The notes beneath the pieces are model-generated. The model had not been told where the DNA came from. It searched no databases and worked only from the letters and a program-made list of their open reading frames with translations. A stretch of DNA of 64,000 nt from JBBCJR01 sp037190805 (GTDB taxonomy: Bacteria > Pseudomonadota > Alphaproteobacteria > Sphingomonadales > Sphingomonadaceae): assembly GCA_037190805.1 (NCBI GenBank), contig JBBCJR010000010.1, positions 62,001 through 126,000 on the forward strand, in the 5' to 3' direction. Shown piece after piece: positions 7,811-16,368 of this stretch. Position 1 is the stretch's first letter. Each line of letters starts with the position of its first letter. A program made the translations under genes and the position numbers.

Positions 7811-8620
7811 ATGCCTGATATCGTTCACCTCGGACCACTGATGGTCGCCAGCGACAGGCTGGTCGCCGTGGCGCTTATCTGGCTGTTCCTGGCGGTCGGG
7901 GAGAGGTTGTCGCCCCGGACGGGCACGCGCGCGGAGCGGGCGGTGATATGGATTGCCGTCGTCGTTGGCCTCCTCGCCGCCCGCATCGGCTTCATCGCTC
8001 GGAATCATGCCGCCTACGCGCCCCACCCGTGGGCGATGGCCGCTGTCTGGCAGGGCGGATTTTCTCCTTGGGCCGGTATCTTCGGTGCGGCCATCGCGAT
8101 CATTGCCATCCTCGGCCGTCGGCGCGAGACGGCGCGCCTGCTGACGATGCTTGGCGCGTTGACCCTGATCAACGGCGCTATGACGCCATTATTGCGCCAG
8201 CCACCGAGGCCGCTTGCGGCGCCCCTGATGCTGATGACGCTCGACGGTCGTCCCGTTGATGTGGGCAGCCTGCGAGGACGGCCGTTCGTCATCAACCTGT
8301 GGGCGACCTGGTGTCCACCCTGCCGCCGCGAAATGCCGATGCTGATCGATGTCGCTGCGACATCGACGATGCCGATCCTCCTCGTTAACGAAGGCGAGCC
8401 CGCTGACCGGGTCGCCGGCTTTCTGCGCAGCCAGCGCCTTGACAGCCGGATGATAAGGCTGGATCCGACTGGCGACCTTGGTCGGGCGACGGGTTCTCCG
8501 GCGTTGCCGACCACCTTGTTCATCGATGCGGGCTGGCGGATCCGGCAAACCCATGTCGGAGAGATTTCGCGCGCCGCCTTGCTGGTCGGGATGCGCGACC
8601 TGGAGAATGATCCTCGATGA
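7811..8620 (+). CDS. Membrane protein: N-terminal half of an Lgt-like domain fused to a TlpA-like thioredoxin
   Basis: A 269-residue protein with three or four N-terminal membrane segments (residues about 1-125) followed by a periplasmic thioredoxin domain with WATWCPPCRR at about 161-170. The membrane part resembles the first half of prolipoprotein diacylglyceryltransferase (AARIGFIARN, then WQGGFSPWAGIFGAAIA where Lgt has WxGGMSFHGGLxG), but the catalytic HGG His is replaced by Trp-Ala, so it is unlikely to modify lipoproteins. The thioredoxin end probably reduces periplasmic disulfides or persulfides. The stop overlaps the next gene's start (ATGA). ATG at 7811 gives the longest membrane domain; an ATG at 7841 is also possible. 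Confidence 0.83.
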   Translation: MPDIVHLGPLMVASDRLVAVALIWLFLAVGERLSPRTGTRAERAVIWIAVVVGLLAARIGFIARNHAAYAPHPWAMAAVWQGGFSPWAGIFGAAIAIIAILGRRRETARLLTMLGALTLINGAMTPLLRQPPRPLAAPLMLMTLDGRPVDVGSLRGRPFVINLWATWCPPCRREMPMLIDVAATSTMPILLVNEGEPADRVAGFLRSQRLDSRMIRLDPTGDLGRATGSPALPTTLFIDAGWRIRQTHVGEISRAALLVGMRDLENDPR

Positions 8621-9297
8621 AAAGAGCTTTGATTGGCGTCATCATCGGCGTTGCGGCCGTGATCGGCATCGCCGCCGTCCACCCTGGCAGCGAAGGATGG
8701 GCGCAGACGGGATCGGCGGCAAAGGCGGAAGACGCCCAGCTGGCCAGGGAGGGCGCGCGGTTACGCGCCGCGATGCAGAATGATCCCGTGGCTCCGACCG
8801 TCGTGCCCCGTGGCCATGACGTAACCATCGTGTTGTTTTCGGATTATCAATGTCCCTATTGCCGGAAAGTCTACCCGACGCTCAAAACCCTGATGCAGCA
8901 GGATGGGAAGATAAAGCTGGTCTATCGCGACTGGCCGATCTTCGGGGATGCATCGATCGAAGCTGCCCGCGCGGCGATCGCGGCCCGCTATCAGGGACGC
9001 CACGGCGCGTTCAACGAAGCCCTGATGCGCACGGAAGGCCGGCTGAGTTCCGCCTCGATCCGCACCGCGGCTAATCGCGCCGGCGTCGACTGGGCGCGAC
9101 TGGAGGCGGATCTTGCGCGCCATGGCCCGAGGATCGACGAGGCCATCGACCGCAACCGCAGCTATGCAGGAATGCTCGGGCTGACGGGAACCCCCGCGAT
9201 GCTCGTCGGCCCCTATATGGTGCCGGGTGCCGTCGCCCTCGATGACTTGAAGAAAGTCGTGACGCTGGCCCGCGAGCAACCCGACCCGTTTCGCTGA
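8617..9297 (+). CDS. DsbA-family periplasmic thioredoxin-like protein
   Basis: A 226-residue exported thiol-disulfide oxidoreductase. An N-terminal hydrophobic segment (about 4-22) acts as signal or anchor; the thioredoxin fold has CPYC in FSDYQCPYCRK (about 76-86) and the cis-Pro loop TGTPAML near residue 190, as in DsbA/ScsC-like enzymes. It is coupled to the membrane thioredoxin gene by an ATGA overlap, so the pair may be a periplasmic oxidant/reductant couple. It closes the plus-strand operon that begins with the peroxiredoxin. Substrates are not evident. Confidence 0.9.
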   Translation: MKRALIGVIIGVAAVIGIAAVHPGSEGWAQTGSAAKAEDAQLAREGARLRAAMQNDPVAPTVVPRGHDVTIVLFSDYQCPYCRKVYPTLKTLMQQDGKIKLVYRDWPIFGDASIEAARAAIAARYQGRHGAFNEALMRTEGRLSSASIRTAANRAGVDWARLEADLARHGPRIDEAIDRNRSYAGMLGLTGTPAMLVGPYMVPGAVALDDLKKVVTLAREQPDPFR

Positions 9298-9465
9298 ACG
9301 TCGGGCCTTGTGCCACCGACGCTGTTGATCAGGGAACAACACCCTCACCGTCTTTCTCAACTTCTGGTTGCGGGGCCGCCACCAGATGGTCTCCATAGTG
9401 CGCGGCAACCCGACCGATAGAGAAGAACAGGGCGTCGCCGGAGCTGGGAAAGGGTGAGGCATCTT

Positions 9466-11181
9466 ATGAAAGCGCTATTGGGGATCGTGGCCGGCGGGGT
9501 CGGCATCATGGCATCACCCGGAGCGGCGCAGGTCCGTGACGGCCAGCCGGTCGCCGACCTCATCGTCACCAACGCCAAGGTGGTCACCGTCGATTCCGCC
9601 GACCGCGTGGTCGAGGCGGTGGCGATGACCGGCAACCGCATTGTCGCGGTCGGATCGCGTGCCGACATCGCGAGCTGGCAGGGCCCGGATACACGGGTCG
9701 TCGACGCTGGCGGGAAGACGGTCCTTCCCGGCTTCGTGGACAGCCATTCCCATGTTTCCGGCATGGCCCAGGTCGAAAGCCAGTTCATCAACATCCAGGC
9801 GCCACCGCTGAAAAGCGGGGCGGAGATCATCGCGGTCCTGAAGGAGAAGGCGAAGGCGCTGCCCAAGGGCGCGTGGCTGATCGGCCAGGGCACCTACAAT
9901 CAGCTGATGCCGACCCGCGAGGAACTGGACGCCGCCTTCCCCGACAATCCGGTGGAACTGATGTGGAGCGCCCATGATCATCTGATCAACCGGAAGGCTG
10001 CCGAAGCACTGGGTTTGAGCAAGGATACGCCCGACCCCGGCGGCATGGGCAGTTTCGACCGCACCGCCGATGGCGACATCATGATCGTGCGCGACGTTCA
10101 TCTCGATTTTGTGCGCAAGCCGATGAGCTATGACGAGATGAAGGCGGGTGTTCGCACCATCCTCGACGACTTCTATCTCAAGAAGGGCGTGACGACCGTC
10201 TATGACATGTCGCCGTCCGAGATATTCCGTGCCTATCAGGAGCTGCGCGACGAGGGGCAGCTGCCGACCCGGGTTCTGATGGAGCCGCGCCCCAGCCATC
10301 CGGGTCGTGAGATCCCCCTGCAATTGGACGATCTGGTGTCGACCGGTCTGCTTCAGGGCTTTGGCGACGACTGGTTGGGGCTGGGCGCGATAAAGACCAT
10401 GGTGGACGGTGTCTGGGGCACCACGGCCTATGTCTACAAGCCGTTCTGGAAGGGGTCGGGTACGACCTGGATCCCCAACAACACGGGCGGTACCAACTTT
10501 GAGCCCGCGGCGCTGAATGCTTTCGTCAAGACAGCGCATGATGCTGGCTGGCAGCTTCAGATTCACGCCAATGGCGATCGGGGCCAGGACATGGTTCTCG
10601 ATGCCTATGAAGCGGCGCAGAAAGCCAACCCCCGTCCCGATGCCCGTCATCGGATCGAGCATTTCGGTCATTTCCTGACCCTCGATCCGGCGCGAACCGA
10701 ACAGCGGCTGGACCGCATGGCGAAAGGCGGAGTGATCGCCTCGCTGCAGGTCGCGTTCCTGTGGCGGTTGACCGACGTCAATGTCCGGGAACCGGACGTG
10801 AAGTTCTTTCCGTTGCGCACACTTCTCGATCATGGGGTTCGCCTGGCGGGGGGTGTCGATACCATTGGCACCCAGAATTTCGCGACGCCGCCGATCTTCT
10901 CGATCAGCCGCGCGGTGCGGCGCGACACCAAATACGGCACGGTCACCCAGCCCGAGGAGGCGATCACGCCGATGGAGGGCATCAAGATGTTCACCATCTG
11001 GGCGGCCCAATCCGGCTTCCTGGAAAAGAGCCGTGGCAGCGTCGAGGTCGGCAAGCTCGCCGACCTGGTCATGCTGTCCGACGATCCCTTGACCGTGGGC
11101 GCGCAACGGCTGCCCGACATCGCCGTCGATATGACGATTCTCGACGGCAAGATCGCTTATGAGAGAAAGGCCGCCAAATGA
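9466..11181 (+). CDS. Secreted amidohydrolase, YtcJ-like (Amidohydro_3), first paralog
   Basis: A 571-residue metal-dependent hydrolase with a Sec signal peptide (MKALLGIVAGG...SPGAAQ). The first metal-ligand motif is GFVDSHSHVSG (HSH), later HANGDRG and RHRIEHFGHF provide further ligand histidines, and a GVDTIGTQN segment lies near the C terminus, all as in the YtcJ branch of the amidohydrolase superfamily. ATG at 9466 with GAGG six bases upstream is preferred over the in-frame GTG at 9454. Its stop overlaps the start of a close paralog. Substrate unknown; export to the periplasm suggests an amide, carbamate or ester taken from outside. Confidence 0.9.
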   Translation: MKALLGIVAGGVGIMASPGAAQVRDGQPVADLIVTNAKVVTVDSADRVVEAVAMTGNRIVAVGSRADIASWQGPDTRVVDAGGKTVLPGFVDSHSHVSGMAQVESQFINIQAPPLKSGAEIIAVLKEKAKALPKGAWLIGQGTYNQLMPTREELDAAFPDNPVELMWSAHDHLINRKAAEALGLSKDTPDPGGMGSFDRTADGDIMIVRDVHLDFVRKPMSYDEMKAGVRTILDDFYLKKGVTTVYDMSPSEIFRAYQELRDEGQLPTRVLMEPRPSHPGREIPLQLDDLVSTGLLQGFGDDWLGLGAIKTMVDGVWGTTAYVYKPFWKGSGTTWIPNNTGGTNFEPAALNAFVKTAHDAGWQLQIHANGDRGQDMVLDAYEAAQKANPRPDARHRIEHFGHFLTLDPARTEQRLDRMAKGGVIASLQVAFLWRLTDVNVREPDVKFFPLRTLLDHGVRLAGGVDTIGTQNFATPPIFSISRAVRRDTKYGTVTQPEEAITPMEGIKMFTIWAAQSGFLEKSRGSVEVGKLADLVMLSDDPLTVGAQRLPDIAVDMTILDGKIAYERKAAK

Positions 11182-12878
11182 TCTCGCGCACTCTGCTGCT
11201 TGTCGCCGTCGGCGCGGCATTTTCGGCCCCCGCATCCGCCCAGCCTGCCCACGGCTATGCCGATCTGCTGTTCGTCAACGGCAAGGTGGTGACGGTCGAT
11301 CCAGGGGAGCGAGTGGTCGGGGCCGTCGCCGTCCAGGGCAACCGCATCGCGGCGCTTGGCGATGCGGGCTCGCTGGCCGATTGGCGGGGTCCCAGGACCC
11401 GGGTGGTCGATCTTGGCGGCAAGACAATGCTGCCGGGCTTCATCGATTCCCATTCGCACGTTGCCGGCATGGCGCGGGTCGAGGCGCTGTTCATCAATAT
11501 CCAGGCGCCGCCGCTGAAGAGCGGGGCGGAGATCATCGCGGTCCTGAAGGAGAAGGCGAAGGCGCTGCCAAAGGGCGCGTGGCTGGTCGGTCAGGGCACC
11601 TATAACCAGCTGATGCCGACCCGCGAGGAGCTGGACGCCGCCTTCCCCGACAATCCGGTGGAACTGATGTGGAGCGTTCATGATCATCTGATCAACCACA
11701 AGGCCGCCCAGGTCATGGGGATGGACAAGAATTTCCCCGATCCCAAGGGTGTCGGCCGCTACGAGCGGACTCCGGATGGCGAGGTCATGATCATTCGCGA
11801 CGCGCCCGCACCGTGGCCCAAGCGCCGCGAACTTACTGCCGCCGAGATGAAGGAAGGGGTGCGCACCATCCTCGACGACTTCTATCTCAAGAAGGGCGTC
11901 ACCACCGTTTACGACCATGTCGATGGCCCGACCGTTCGCGCCTACCAGGAGTTGAAGGATGAAGGGCGCCTGCCGACCCGTGTGCGCTTGAGCTATTTCG
12001 TGCGGGGCGAAAAGGATGTGCAGCAATTCGTGAGGACCGGCTTCAAGACCGGACTTGGCGATGACTGGATCAAGCTTGGATCACTCAAGATCCCCGTCGA
12101 CGGCGTGTGGGGCACCACGGCCGGTGTCTACAAGCCGTTCTGGAACGGGTCGGGCACGACGTGGGTGCCGAACAACACCGGCGGTGTCGGCATTTCGCAG
12201 GAGGAACTCAATCGCGAAGTTCTGGCCGCGCACAAGGCCGGCTGGCAGCTCCAGACCCACGCCAATGGCGACCGGGCGCAGGACATGATCCTCGACGCCT
12301 ATGAGGCGGCGCAAAAGGCATTTCCCCGCCCCGATGCGCGTCATCGGATCGAGCATTTTGGCCACTTCCTGGTCCAGGACCCCGCACGCACCGAAGAGCG
12401 GCTGAACCGGATGGTACGCGGCAAGGTGATTCCGTCGCCCCAGGTCGCGTTCCTGTGGCGGTTGACCGACGTCAACGTCAAAGAGCCGGACGTGAAGTTC
12501 TTCCCGCTACGCACGCTCATCGACCGTGGCATGCATCCCGCGGGCGGCGTCGACACTGTTGGTACCCAGAATTTCGCGACCTCGCCGATTTTCTCGATCA
12601 GCCGCGCGGTTCGCCGCGACACCAAGTTCGGCACCGTGGTTCAACCCGAGGAGGCGATCACGCCGATGGAGGGCATAAAGATGTTCACCATCTGGGCGGC
12701 CGAGGCGGGTCTGCTCGAAAAGAGCCGGGGCAGCCTCGAGGTCGGCAAGCTCGCCGACATGGTCGTCCTGTCAAAGGATCCGCTGACCAGCAGCCCGGAC
12801 GAACTGCCTGGGATCGGCGTCGCCATGACTGTCGTTGATGGCAGGATCGCCTTTGATGCGGGCCAGGGAGCGCGGTAG
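11178..12878 (+). CDS. Secreted amidohydrolase, YtcJ-like, second paralog
   Basis: A 566-residue paralog of the preceding gene with the same order of motifs: signal peptide (MISRTLLLVAVGAAFSAPASA), GFIDSHSHVAG, QTHANGDRAQD, RHRIEHFGHF and GVDTVGTQNF. Long DNA stretches are nearly identical between the copies, for example 9804-10000 against 11508-11704, and 10730-10960 against 12430-12660, including at synonymous positions, while the region around residues 190-300 has diverged. This is a tandem duplication, translationally coupled by ATGA. The divergent middle part likely sets different substrate preferences. Confidence 0.9.
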   Translation: MISRTLLLVAVGAAFSAPASAQPAHGYADLLFVNGKVVTVDPGERVVGAVAVQGNRIAALGDAGSLADWRGPRTRVVDLGGKTMLPGFIDSHSHVAGMARVEALFINIQAPPLKSGAEIIAVLKEKAKALPKGAWLVGQGTYNQLMPTREELDAAFPDNPVELMWSVHDHLINHKAAQVMGMDKNFPDPKGVGRYERTPDGEVMIIRDAPAPWPKRRELTAAEMKEGVRTILDDFYLKKGVTTVYDHVDGPTVRAYQELKDEGRLPTRVRLSYFVRGEKDVQQFVRTGFKTGLGDDWIKLGSLKIPVDGVWGTTAGVYKPFWNGSGTTWVPNNTGGVGISQEELNREVLAAHKAGWQLQTHANGDRAQDMILDAYEAAQKAFPRPDARHRIEHFGHFLVQDPARTEERLNRMVRGKVIPSPQVAFLWRLTDVNVKEPDVKFFPLRTLIDRGMHPAGGVDTVGTQNFATSPIFSISRAVRRDTKFGTVVQPEEAITPMEGIKMFTIWAAEAGLLEKSRGSLEVGKLADMVVLSKDPLTSSPDELPGIGVAMTVVDGRIAFDAGQGAR

Positions 12879-12894
12879 AAGGGAGCCAGCAAGC

Positions 12895-13479
12895 GTGGCT
12901 TGGCGCCGAGCGGCCGAAACTTTGGTGATATATTGGCATGCGTGCCGGTCCGCCGGACATCTGCTCTTGCTGGCCCTTGTCGGCCTCTGTCTATCGGCGG
13001 GGCCGGCGGACGCGGCGCCTCGGGACGCGGGGTTGCTCGGCACGCTGATCGGAAGGCCGTTCGTCGTTCCCGACGCGCAGGGAAAGCCGGTGCCGTTCCG
13101 CTTCGTCCAGGTAGAGCCGAACATCATCGAAACCCGGATCGCCGATCAGACGGTGGAGCGGTATCGGCTGGAGGCCAATGGCCGCGGCACCCAGATCAAT
13201 CCGTCCGTGCCCGATATAATCTCCTCGGTGCGGTTCGATGATGCTCGCTGGATTCTGACTTACCGCGGAATGGAGACCGCCTACAGCCTGGACACGACAG
13301 GCGATCTCGTCGGCCATCGCAGCGGCGACGTGTCCGATTGGCTGCGACGGCGGTTCGTGGTGGCGCTCAACCCTGATCAGCCCGAACTCGACCGCCGGCT
13401 CGCAGAGCGTCTCCACGCCATCCACGAAGAGGCCGAGCGCTTCGAAGGCCATGATCATGGCGACGAGAGGCATGATTGA
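12895..13479 (+). CDS. Secreted protein of unknown function
   Basis: A 194-residue protein not recognised as a named family. GTG at 12895 with GGGAG ten bases upstream is preferred; an in-frame ATG at 12835 would overlap the amidohydrolase gene by 44 bases. The N terminus carries a signal-like helix (about residues 20-40, SAGHLLLLALVGLCLSAGP) ending in ADAA, and the C terminus is acidic and His-rich (EGHDHGDERHD), possibly a metal-binding tail. The middle holds beta-strand-like sequence and FRFVQVEPNIIETRIAD. It is 16 bases after the second amidohydrolase and probably in the same transcript. Confidence 0.7.
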   Translation: MAWRRAAETLVIYWHACRSAGHLLLLALVGLCLSAGPADAAPRDAGLLGTLIGRPFVVPDAQGKPVPFRFVQVEPNIIETRIADQTVERYRLEANGRGTQINPSVPDIISSVRFDDARWILTYRGMETAYSLDTTGDLVGHRSGDVSDWLRRRFVVALNPDQPELDRRLAERLHAIHEEAERFEGHDHGDERHD

Positions 13480-13651
13480 GGGTTGGCGATGCCGGTCATG
13501 CGGGGTCTGAGCGAGATCCGTTGGAAATCAGCGATTTCTTGTCGGAATATCTTACAGAATGCGGTGATCTTTTCGAAAAAAATGGCGGAATTCCGTGATT
13601 GGACTGCTTCTTGCTTCTGATGGCCCCGGAACAATTTTGCGAGGTCCTGTT

Positions 13652-14287
13652 ATGAAGAAGCTTCTCCTCGGCGCGGTTGCCGCGCTTGGTATCGCCACTT
13701 CGGCGAATGCCGCCCAGGTACTGTCCTTCGTGCCGCTGGGCGTGGGCGCCGGCGTTGGCGAAACCATGCTGTTCGACTTTGAGTCGGCCAATCCCGCCGT
13801 CACCGGCACGGGCAACTGGGGCTACTACACCGGCCTGACGTCGGGCATCGCTGCTCCGCCGGCCGGCAACACCACCCAGTATCTGGCCGTCCAGAACGGT
13901 GGCGAAGTCACCATCGACTTCGGTGGCGTGCTGACCCAGTTCAGCCTCGACATCGGTTCGGTCGACGCGTTCAACACCCTGACCCTGGTGTTCGCCGATA
14001 ACTCGACCCAGTCGTTCATGGGCGCCGCCCTCACCGGCCTCGGCCAGGAAGATGGCAGCCAGATTGCTCCCAACACCAACGGCCGCGTGACCATCGGTGC
14101 CGACGGCTCGGAGCAGATCAAGGCGATCCGCCTGTCCTCGACCGGCAACTCGTTCGAGGTCGACAATCTGGCGACCACGCCGATCTCGCCGATCCCCGAG
14201 CCCGCGACCTGGGCGATGATGATCACCGGTTTCGGCCTGGTCGGCGCTTCGCTGCGTCGTCGCAAGTCGGTCGCGGTCAACGCCTAA
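13652..14287 (+). CDS. PEP-CTERM sorting-domain protein
   Basis: A 211-residue secreted protein. It has a signal peptide (MKKLLLGAVAALGIATSANA), a beta-rich passenger of about 165 residues with FDFES and GNWGYYTGL, and a C-terminal sorting tail PEPATWAMMITGFGLVGA followed by RRRK, the PExPxxWA variant typical of sphingomonads. Such proteins are recognised by an exosortase and often follow exopolysaccharide export. ATG at 13652 has GAGG seven bases upstream. A decayed inverted copy of its central part lies about 200 bases downstream. Confidence 0.93.
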   Translation: MKKLLLGAVAALGIATSANAAQVLSFVPLGVGAGVGETMLFDFESANPAVTGTGNWGYYTGLTSGIAAPPAGNTTQYLAVQNGGEVTIDFGGVLTQFSLDIGSVDAFNTLTLVFADNSTQSFMGAALTGLGQEDGSQIAPNTNGRVTIGADGSEQIKAIRLSSTGNSFEVDNLATTPISPIPEPATWAMMITGFGLVGASLRRRKSVAVNA

Positions 14288-14323
14288 TACCAGGCACCGG
14301 CTTCCGCAGCCGGCCTGACCCCG

Positions 14324-14359
14324 AAGCCCCGTCGCCGGTCACTGCCGGCGGCGGGGCTT
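14324..14359 (+). terminator. GC-rich stem-loop after the PEP-CTERM gene
   Basis: AAGCCCCGTCGCCGG at 14324-14338 pairs with CCGGCGGCGGGGCTT at 14345-14359, 15 bp with one mismatch and a loop of about 6 bases. It starts 36 bases after the stop codon. No strong U-run follows, as is common in high-GC genomes; a rho-independent terminator is the simplest reading. Confidence 0.7.
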
Positions 14360-14477
14360 CCCACATCCGGTGAACCGCGTGCGCGCCGGAATTCGCCGGC
14401 ATTTCCCAGGTGGATAGGCGTCATCGTCTTCACCTCGCGCCGCAGATGAGACTCGGTAAATGGGCATCTGGATGCCG

Positions 14478-14655
14478 AGCGAGGCTGAACGGGTCAGCAC
14501 GCCACCGAAGTCGATGGTGACTTCGCCACCGTTCTGGAGGGCCAGATACTGGGTGGAGTTGCTCTCCGCGATGCGACGACTCCCGACGTCAGGCCGGTGT
14601 AATAACCCCAGTTGCCCGTACCGGTGACGGTGGGGTCGCCAAGAAAGCCAATGAA
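14478..14655 (-). pseudogene. Decayed inverted partial copy of the PEP-CTERM protein gene
   Basis: Read on the minus strand, 14640-14590 encodes VTGTGNWGYYTGLTSG, matching the neighbouring PEP-CTERM protein almost exactly. After a frameshift near 14580 the next frame gives STQYLALQNGGEVTIDFGG, again almost identical, ending around 14480 where a base deletion and divergence follow. No signal peptide, sorting tail or start codon remains. It is a remnant about 170 bases long of an inverted duplicate of 13780-13960. Confidence 0.85.
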
Positions 14656-14758
14656 AGCGGGGCCGCCTAGCCGCCGAACCGGGGGAGTAACCTCCGAGGT
14701 TATTCGAGAGGCTGAGATACCTCTCCTGTCCACTCGGATGCGTGGGCTGGAGAGATGG

Positions 14759-16081
14759 TCAGTGGTTGATCTGTTCCATCGGCGCCTCAACGCGGCCGGC
14801 AAGCACTTCATTCAGCTTGTCCCGATCCAGCGCGCCTTCCCAGCGTGCGACGACGATGGTCGCCACGGCATTGCCAATGAAATTGGTCAGCGACCGGCAT
14901 TCGGACATGAAACGATCGACGCCGAGGATCAGGGCCACGCCCGCCACAGGCACCGACGGCACGATCGACAGCGTTGCCGCAAGGGTGATGAATCCAGATC
15001 CCGTGACCCCCGCAGCGCCCTTGGAACTGATCATCGCCACCAGCAGCAGAGCGATCTGTTCCCCCAGCGACAGATGGACGTCGGTGGCCTGGGCGATGAA
15101 CAAGGCGGCCAGCGTCATATAGATGTTGGTGCCGTCCAGGTTGAATGAATAGCCCGTCGGTACCACCAGCCCGACCACGGACTTGGAGCAGCCGGCGCGT
15201 TCCATCTTGTCGATCAGGCTGGGCAGCGCCGCTTCGGAAGAGGAGGTGCCCAGAACCAGCAGCAGTTCGGACTTCAGATAGCGCAGCAGGCGCAGGATCG
15301 AAAAGCCTGTCGCGCGCGCGATCGCGCCCAGAACCAGCAGCACGAACAAAAGCGAGGTGAAATAGAAGGTCGCGACCAGCGCGGCGAGGTTGACCAGCGA
15401 TTCGATACCATATCGGCCGATGGTGAACGCAATCGCACCAAAGGCGCCGATGGGTGCTGCGCGCATCAGGATGCCGACCAGACGGAACACGACCAGCGAG
15501 ATCCGCTCCAGCAAATCAAGCACCGGCGCCGCCCGTTCGCCGACCAGCGAAAGAGATATGCCGAACAGGATGGCGACGAACAGCACCTGAAGGATGGAGC
15601 CGTCGGTCAGGGCGCTGACCATGGTCGACGGAATGATATCGAGAACGAAAGCGGTCAGCGTCGCTTCCTCGGCCTGGTGCGCATAACCTGCGACGGCGGC
15701 GCTATCGAGGCTTTCAGGCGAGATGTGCATGCCGTGACCGGGCTGCACGATGTTGGCGACGACGAGGCCGACGATCAGCGCCAGCGTGGACACGACCAGA
15801 AAATAGGTGAATGCCTTGCCTGCGACCCGCCCGACCGCACCCAACTCCTTCATCCCGGCAATGCCGGTCACGACGGTCAGGAAAATGACCGGCGCGATGA
15901 TCATTTTCACCAGTTTGATGAAGCCATCGCCGAGGGGTTTCAGGCCCGCGCCGGTTTCCGGCCAGAAATGGCCAATCGCCGCGCCTAGGGCGATCGCGAC
16001 CAGAACCTGGATATAAAGCTGCTTATGAAGGGCGCGGCGGGCCTGGGGCTGCACCGCCACGGTATCGTGACCGACGATCAT
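14759..16081 (-). CDS. dctA: C4-dicarboxylate:proton/sodium symporter, DctA family
   Basis: A 440-residue inner-membrane carrier of the DAACS (DctA/GltP) family that takes up succinate, fumarate and malate. Visible hallmarks are the serine-rich hairpin LGTSSSEAALPSLIDKMERAG, the NIYMT-containing SFNLDGTNIYMTLAALFIAQ helix, and the second hairpin SSKGAAGVTGSGFI, followed by DRFMSECRSLTNFIGNAVAT. Length and motif order match DctA rather than GltP. The ATG at 16081 has GGAG about 7 bases upstream. It stands alone and is transcribed divergently from ssb. Confidence 0.93.
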   Translation of the reverse strand: MIVGHDTVAVQPQARRALHKQLYIQVLVAIALGAAIGHFWPETGAGLKPLGDGFIKLVKMIIAPVIFLTVVTGIAGMKELGAVGRVAGKAFTYFLVVSTLALIVGLVVANIVQPGHGMHISPESLDSAAVAGYAHQAEEATLTAFVLDIIPSTMVSALTDGSILQVLFVAILFGISLSLVGERAAPVLDLLERISLVVFRLVGILMRAAPIGAFGAIAFTIGRYGIESLVNLAALVATFYFTSLLFVLLVLGAIARATGFSILRLLRYLKSELLLVLGTSSSEAALPSLIDKMERAGCSKSVVGLVVPTGYSFNLDGTNIYMTLAALFIAQATDVHLSLGEQIALLLVAMISSKGAAGVTGSGFITLAATLSIVPSVPVAGVALILGVDRFMSECRSLTNFIGNAVATIVVARWEGALDRDKLNEVLAGRVEAPMEQINH

Positions 16082-16313
16082 CCTACTCCATGGCCTTCCA
16101 TATTATTGGGCCGGCCATGTCCGCGAACCGGCGTTCTTGACTATCGGACCTATTCAATCGGCGGCAGGCAGCGCAAGACTTAATCCCGCATTCCACTATA
16201 TCTCGATTGGCATTGTTCTGCTCCTTCCCAGCCTCTCGCCATCGGCATGAAGAGAGGTCATTCCGTCATTCCCGCTGGCCTAAACGGCGGGCCTCGCCTA
16301 TTCCGCTGCGAGA

Positions 16314-16329
16314 GCGATCGTTCGATCGC
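16314..16329. promoter_or_regulatory. Perfect palindrome upstream of ssb
   Basis: GCGATCG at 16314-16320 and CGATCGC at 16323-16329 form a perfect 7-bp inverted repeat around a TT spacer, about 40 bases before the ssb start. It overlaps the expected promoter or 5' leader. It does not match the alphaproteobacterial LexA box (GTTCN7GTTC). It could be an operator or a leader hairpin. Confidence 0.35.
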
Positions 16330-16368
16330 AATCTGGCTGAATCTGAACGGTAATCGAGGGAGAGGGCG

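Larger units (their letters stand above)
14288..14758. other. Intergenic region without an intact gene
   Basis: This 471-base gap holds the terminator of the PEP-CTERM gene, the inverted pseudogene remnant and about 100 bases before the dctA stop. A 6-bp hairpin, GAGAGG/CCTCTC around 14706-14730, could end the dctA transcript on the minus strand but is short. Nothing else was recognised. Confidence 0.6.
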
